A DNA stretch of 17,620 nucleotides, taken from positions 1 through 17,620 of the forward strand of contig CAJTOO010000041.1 of the NCBI GenBank assembly GCA_910577735.1, written 5' to 3'. Made by a program: the position numbers and the translations under genes. The stretch's first letter is position 1; every line of letters starts with the position of its first letter. Shown one piece after another: positions 14,394-17,620 of the stretch. The notes under the pieces were generated by a model. That model saw nothing but the letters and a program-made list of their open reading frames with translations. It was not told the DNA's origin and did no database searches. The DNA is from an uncultured Lachnospiraceae bacterium (GTDB lineage Bacteria > Bacillota > Clostridia > Lachnospirales > Lachnospiraceae).

Positions 14394-14454
14394 TGGTCAT
14401 CTTGTATTTGTAATCAGGGAAAGATTTCCACATTCTAATTTGCAGCTGTGTTTG

Positions 14455-15036
14455 TCAGGTGCGAGGCATCCGCTGTTTGCAGATAAGCTGCGTCATAGTT
14501 CCCATGGGACAATATACACACCAGGATCTGGGTTTATACAGGATCATGGTGAGAAATCCCAGGACAGTAGAGGTTAACATAACACTGTAAAAGCCGAAGG
14601 CAAACTGTGCCACGCCGTCAGAAAACAGGGTTCCGTGATAGGCCCAGTGCCACGGAAGTTTGAATGTCCACAGCAAGGTTACCGCAGTGTTTAGATTCCT
14701 GGTACCGGCAAAGACCAGCCAGGTATTCCACAGCATGAGGAAGAACATGGCAAAGAAGAAGGTCAAAAAGCCATATCGGAAATATTTTGATTTCATCCAC
14801 TTGGGCACATCTTTCTTCCGGGAGAGTCCGAACCTGCCGCCTACAAGGGAAAACAGCTGTCCTCTGCCGCAATACTTATTACAGTATGCCTTATTGCCTT
14901 TGAGGATAGCGATGAGGAGTGGGATAAAGAAACAAAGAAGCCCAAGCCACGCAAAAAGGATATTGAAAAATCCCAGGATTAGATAAGTAAGGGAAGCAAT
15001 CCAAAGGTAATCATACCATTTCTTTTTTCTGTTCAT
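14455..15036 (-). CDS. NapH-like 4Fe-4S membrane protein
   Basis: The 193-residue protein has about five hydrophobic segments (near 12-30, 31-47, 87-110, 143-166 and a weaker one near 116-130) and two cysteine clusters next to membrane helices: C52-x3-C56 in CNKYCGRGQLF, and C173-x2-C176 plus C186 in CVYCPMGTMTQLIC. This pattern is typical of NapH/CcoG-type polyferredoxin membrane proteins that carry electrons between the quinone pool and soluble ferredoxins. It is shorter than NapH and has no ferredoxin-like tail; the neighbouring ferredoxin may supply it. The start at 15036 overlaps the ferredoxin stop (ATGA) and GGAGGTG lies eight bases upstream, showing translational coupling. An upstream ATG at 15105 in the same frame would overlap the ferredoxin and lacks support. 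Confidence 0.82.
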   Translation of the reverse strand: MNRKKKWYDYLWIASLTYLILGFFNILFAWLGLLCFFIPLLIAILKGNKAYCNKYCGRGQLFSLVGGRFGLSRKKDVPKWMKSKYFRYGFLTFFFAMFFLMLWNTWLVFAGTRNLNTAVTLLWTFKLPWHWAYHGTLFSDGVAQFAFGFYSVMLTSTVLGFLTMILYKPRSWCVYCPMGTMTQLICKQRMPRT

Positions 15037-15230
15037 TCTTCGGTCACCTCCAGTGAAATAATGCTTGCAGGACATTCTCTTACACAGTTCCCACATCCGA
15101 CACATAACGCTTCATCGATTTTGGCATGGATACCATTGGGTATGGAGATGGCATTTCTGGGACAGACTTTCATACAGCATCCGCAGGCCACACATTCTCT
15201 GATACTCACATTCGCTTTTCTTTTGGCCAT
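15033..15230 (-). CDS. 2[4Fe-4S] ferredoxin
   Basis: The 65-residue protein carries two complete CX2CX2CX3CP motifs, CVACGCCMKVCP and CVGCGNCVRECP, each able to ligate a 4Fe-4S cluster, so it is a clostridial-type 8Fe-8S electron carrier. AAGGAG lies about six bases before the start codon (complement of 15228-15230). Its stop overlaps the start of the membrane protein by ATGA, so the two form one operon, probably as soluble and membrane parts of one electron-transfer unit. Confidence 0.93.
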   Translation of the reverse strand: MAKRKANVSIRECVACGCCMKVCPRNAISIPNGIHAKIDEALCVGCGNCVRECPASIISLEVTEE

Positions 15231-15256
15231 AATAAACTCCTTATTGTTTTTTATTC

Positions 15257-15301
15257 AGTATACAGGGGAAATATATTTTATTCTGTGATGAAGTCACAGA
15301 A
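15257..15301 (-). promoter_or_regulatory. Ferredoxin operon promoter with CRP-type operator
   Basis: A 21-base palindrome, TTCTGTGA-TGAAG-TCACAGAA on the + strand (15281-15301), contains TGTGA-N5-TCACA. On the minus strand a -10 box TATACT (15262-15257) lies downstream with no -35 match. This puts the start near 15250 and the operator centre (15291) at about -41, the classic position for class II activation by Crp/Fnr proteins. An alternative -10 (TATATT, 15275-15270) would place the site at about -28, implying repression. Confidence 0.65.
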
Positions 15302-15348
15302 CAGGCAGGAGGATATAACGGAAGTTAAGCCAAACCAGGGAAATATGC

Positions 15349-15377
15349 TTGTTCCTTTAGGAAATCACAGATATAAT
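15349..15377 (+). promoter_or_regulatory. Promoter of the DUF2200/DUF1801 fusion gene
   Basis: TTGTTC (15349-15354) and TATAAT (15372-15377) are separated by 17 bases. A short hairpin CAGAC/GTCTG (15384-15400 region) lies in the leader. The start codon is about 57 bases beyond the predicted transcription start. Confidence 0.6.
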
Positions 15378-15440
15378 AGTTGTACAGACAGTAGGGTCTG
15401 CTGAGTATCATAGATTGACAAAAAGGCGGGAATACAGATA

Positions 15441-16196
15441 ATGAACAATGAAAAAGTATATGCCATGAGCTTTGCCAGGATTTATCCGCTGCTGGTTGCA
15501 AAAGCAGAGAAAAAAGGGAGAACGGCAAAGGAAGTTGATCAGATTATCGGGTGGTTGACCGGATATTCTGCCGGGGAAATAGAGGATGCGATTCAAAACT
15601 CTACCACATATGGAGAGTTTTTTCAACATGCGCCAAATCTAAATCCAAATAGAAAGCTGATCACTGGAAGTGTCTGCGGTGTGCGTGTGGAAGAGATTAC
15701 AGAACCGTTGATGCAGGAAATCCGATATCTGGACAAACTGGTGGATGAACTGGCTAAGGGGAAAGCCATGGATAAGATTCTGCGGGAACGTCAGTGGAAG
15801 TGTCCCAAATGCGGACGTATGTTTGCGCATGTGAATCAGAGTCATTATTGCGGGGAAGCGCCGAAGACCATCGAGGCATATATCAGCCAGCAGTCAGAAG
15901 AGGCACAGGATTATTTAAGGCAGATAAATGACACCATCAAAGCTGCCTTACCAGAGGCGGTGGAAAAGATATCATGGAGTATGCCCACTTACTGGAAGAA
16001 GCATAATCTGATACAGTTTGCGGCATCTAAGAAGCATATCGGCTTGTATCCGGGGCCGGAGGCGGTGCAGGCGTTTGCAGACAGACTGCAGGAATATAAA
16101 ACAAGTAAAGGGACCATACAGTTTCCCTATCATAAGCCGCTGCCGCTTACGTTAATTGCGGAAATTGCAAAGTGGTGCGAGAAGCAGTACAGCTAG
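15441..16196 (+). CDS. DUF2200 / zinc-knuckle / DUF1801 fusion protein
   Basis: The 251-residue protein has an N-terminal DUF2200-like domain (about 1-110; VYAMSFARIYPLLVAKAEKK and RTAKEVDQIIGWLTGY). It is followed by a CPKC...H...HYC zinc-knuckle-like linker (C121, C124, H130 or H135, C137), then a YdhG-type DUF1801 domain (about 146-248; SWSMPTYWKKHNLIQFAASKKHIGLYPGP). Both domain families are uncharacterised; DUF1801 has a frataxin-like/YdhG fold, and a role with iron or metal is only a guess. No signal or membrane segment is present. AGGCGGG (15424-15430) lies ten bases before ATG 15441. Confidence 0.75.
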   Translation: MNNEKVYAMSFARIYPLLVAKAEKKGRTAKEVDQIIGWLTGYSAGEIEDAIQNSTTYGEFFQHAPNLNPNRKLITGSVCGVRVEEITEPLMQEIRYLDKLVDELAKGKAMDKILRERQWKCPKCGRMFAHVNQSHYCGEAPKTIEAYISQQSEEAQDYLRQINDTIKAALPEAVEKISWSMPTYWKKHNLIQFAASKKHIGLYPGPEAVQAFADRLQEYKTSKGTIQFPYHKPLPLTLIAEIAKWCEKQYS

Positions 16197-16209
16197 TTGG
16201 GAGAGGGAC

Positions 16210-16969
16210 ATGAAAATATCATCGTTCTTGTATTTTGCCGGATTTGGGATAGAAACCATATTGTTTCGGAAGAAAAAGCCTGTTCTTCTGCGGCGGGGAA
16301 ACTTTTCTGTGGAGAGACGGCAGTATGGGCCTGCGGGACCTGGTAATAGAAGCCAAAAAGATGGGATTTCTGATTGTCAATGTGGTCACAAACGGTACGT
16401 TTCCCATTGATTTGCCGGAAGCAGATTTGATTTTATTGAGTCTGGACGGAGACAGGGAGCGTCACAATGCGATCAGAGGCGATACCTATGATACGATTAT
16501 GGAAAATATCAAGAAGGCCACAGCGGATAATATCTGCTTCTATATGGCGGTCAATCAGATGAATCAGGGAGCCATTCGGGATGTGTGCCAGACAGCGAAA
16601 GATACACCTCATGTGCGGGCAGTATCTTTTAACTTTCATACACCCTATCCGGATACGAAAGACCTGGCTCTTAGCAGGGAAGAGAAGGCGGCCTGTTGTG
16701 AGGTGATCAGGCAGATGATGCGGGAGGGGGCGCCGGTCTTTAATTTAAAGAGTGCGTTTCCGTATCTGATTGACAATACGTTTCCCACCCCCTGTCATCA
16801 ATGTGTGGTGATTGAGAATGGTAAGGTGAGCACCTGCGGACGATGTATTGAGGTGCCGGGATTGTGTGAACAGTGCGGATACTTCTTTGTGGCAGAATAC
16901 TCGCTTTTGTTCCATGGCAATATAAAGATTATACTGGAGATGCTTAGGACGTATTTAAAATACATATAG
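16210..16969 (+). pseudogene. Radical SAM protein gene with internal deletion and frameshift
   Basis: Two frames together make one radical-SAM protein. The first (ATG 16210, GGGAG upstream) encodes MKISSFLYFAGFGIETILF RKKKPVL. The second picks up at 16280 as LFFCGGETFLWRDGSMGLRDL and continues to the stop at 16969. The stretch between these parts, which should hold the CX3CX2C iron-sulfur motif and about 50 residues, is absent, and the frame changes by one at the joint. CTGTTCTT (16280-16287) fits both sides, suggesting deletion between short repeats. The remaining part is well preserved: a VTNGTFPIDLPEADLILLSLDG barrel segment and C-terminal cysteines (CHQC...CGRC...CEQC) for an auxiliary cluster. 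If translated from ATG 16325 it gives 214 residues without the catalytic cluster, so activity is not expected. Confidence 0.8.
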
Positions 16970-16974
16970 GATGC

Positions 16975-17466
16975 ATGATGAGCGCGATTACGAATCTGAC
17001 AAGAATGTGGCTGACTCATTCAGTCAAGCCCTTTCTTTTTACAAAGGAATATGACCAGCAACTGCCTTATGAGGCATGCGGGAATCTGGGGCTGTATATC
17101 CATATCCCCTTCTGTGAGAGTGTCTGTAATTTCTGCCCTTACTGTAAGACGCTGTATGCGGAAAAGCTGTGTCACAGTTATCTGGATGCACTGTTACAGG
17201 AAATTCACATGGTCGGGAGCCAGCAGAAGGGAAAGAAGAGGGTCACCAGTTTATATTTCGGCGGTGGAACGCCTGCATTGATTGCAGGAAGAATCGGAGA
17301 GATTATTGAGGCGGTCAGGGAGCACTTTATCATCACGGAAGGAATCGGTGTGGAACTGCATCCGGACAATGTGCGGGTGTCTGTCCTGCAGATGTTGGAT
17401 AGTGCGGAGGGGCGACAAACAAATACAAATAAAAAAGGGACTTCCTCAATCCTTAAAAGGCTATGA
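16975..17466 (+). pseudogene. HemN-like radical SAM oxidase, truncated at its 3' end
   Basis: The N-terminal third of a coproporphyrinogen III oxidase (HemN/HemW)-like radical-SAM enzyme is intact. It has the cluster motif C47-x3-C51-x2-C54 in CESVCNFCPYC, the GGGTP SAM-binding motif (96-100) and ELHPDNV (127-133). Normal similarity stops after LQMLDSA at about 17406; the last 19-20 codons (GRQTNTNKKGTSSILKRL) are unrelated and run into a terminator hairpin. The family is normally around 400-470 residues, so about two thirds are missing. The start is 16975 or 16978, weakly supported by AGGA (16968-16971), and lies a few bases after the radical-SAM remnant; the two were probably one operon. 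Confidence 0.75.
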
Positions 17467-17489
17467 CAGTATCGGTTATAGTCTTTTTT
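17459..17489 (+). terminator. Intrinsic terminator within the foreign 3' sequence
   Basis: GGCTATGAC (17459-17467) pairs over nine bases, with two G-U pairs, with GTTATAGTC (17475-17483), around a 7-base loop, followed by six T. On the minus strand the stem is followed by TTTT, so it may work in both directions. Confidence 0.7.
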
Positions 17490-17490
17490 C

Positions 17491-17508
17491 ATGCGGTAAT
17501 TACCGTAT
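17491..17508. repeat. Palindrome around CGGTAATTACCG
   Basis: CGGTAATTACCG (17494-17505) is a perfect 12-base palindrome, extended by ATG and TAT with one mismatch. It directly follows the terminator and may be a protein-binding site of the inserted element. Confidence 0.6.
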
Positions 17509-17620
17509 GAAATGAACTCCTATTCCCCAAGCGGAGAAATACCCAACAACAGTATTCCGCAATCAAATCTCCCAACAAGTAACGAGAAAAAATCATATAT
17601 CAACACCGAAACCAATCAAT

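Larger units (their letters stand above)
17407..17620. mobile_element. Probable edge of an inserted element, unidentified
   Basis: From about 17407 the + strand turns from G-rich coding sequence to A/C-rich sequence, and the HemN-like frame loses meaning. The stretch contains a terminator hairpin, a palindrome and no gene on the + strand. On the minus strand two short frames are open: 17492 downwards, starting MKKDYNRYCHSLL, and one over about 17505-17600. Neither has a good ribosome binding site or a family I recognise. No integrase, transposase or inverted end can be seen before the window stops. A simple rearrangement is the alternative. Confidence 0.4.

Noticed and set aside
1..17620. CRISPR arrays, rRNA genes, or a phage or toxin-antitoxin cassette
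   Set aside because: No regularly spaced short repeats with unique spacers, no rRNA-like sequence, and no recognisable phage or toxin genes were found; the only tandem repeats are in coding sequence.

Overview
The window looks like a chromosomal stretch of a motile, anaerobic, low-to-mid GC Gram-positive bacterium, most likely a Lachnospiraceae-type clostridium. The evidence is strong AGGAGG-type ribosome binding sites, CheV, a MutS2-like ATPase, DUF4234/DUF2871 small membrane proteins, a Crp/Fnr-family regulator beside ferredoxin-type genes, and oxygen-sensitive radical-SAM enzymes. No species can be named from the sequence alone. Almost every gene is on the + strand; only the ferredoxin / 4Fe-4S membrane protein pair (14455-15230) is clearly on the - strand.

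Region 1-6410: a terminator, then the chemotaxis coupling protein CheV, a divergent sirtuin-like protein, and a 967-residue membrane-anchored protein built from acidic Asp/Ser/Leu repeats followed by lysine-rich tracts. The end of that gene overlaps hisH, which is followed by hisF; together these encode imidazole glycerol phosphate synthase. Region 6488-8460: uracil-DNA glycosylase (ung) and a diaminopimelate decarboxylase (lysA). Region 8518-9310: a tRNA-Leu(CAA) whose promoter lies inside a long inverted repeat, then about 600 bases of decayed coding remnants. Region 9363-12011: a DUF4234 membrane protein, then a roughly 280-base non-coding stretch that folds into several hairpins and ends in an intrinsic terminator, then a MutS2-like ATPase with no Smr nuclease domain.

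Region 12074-15301 looks like a small redox or anaerobic-response locus: a consensus promoter with a palindrome in its spacer, a DUF2871 membrane protein, an uncharacterised TIM-barrel protein, a Crp/Fnr regulator, and a divergent operon for an 8Fe-8S ferredoxin and a NapH-like 4Fe-4S membrane protein. The divergent operon has a TGTGA-N5-TCACA palindrome centred about 41 bases upstream of its predicted start. The regulator's recognition helix carries the Arg-Glu...Arg pattern that CRP uses to read TGTGA, so the regulator and the site may belong together.

Region 15349-17620: a DUF2200 / zinc-knuckle / DUF1801 fusion protein, then two damaged radical-SAM genes. The first has lost its CX3CX2C cluster motif through a deletion that appears to have a CTGTTCTT microhomology at its joint. 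The second, HemN-like, is cut off at about 17406 where sequence of different character begins (terminator hairpin, palindrome, C/A-rich strand), probably the edge of an inserted element that continues past the window. The strongest candidates for something undescribed are the structured RNA before the MutS2-like gene, the acidic repeat protein next to cheV, and the Crp/Fnr-ferredoxin-DUF2871 locus.
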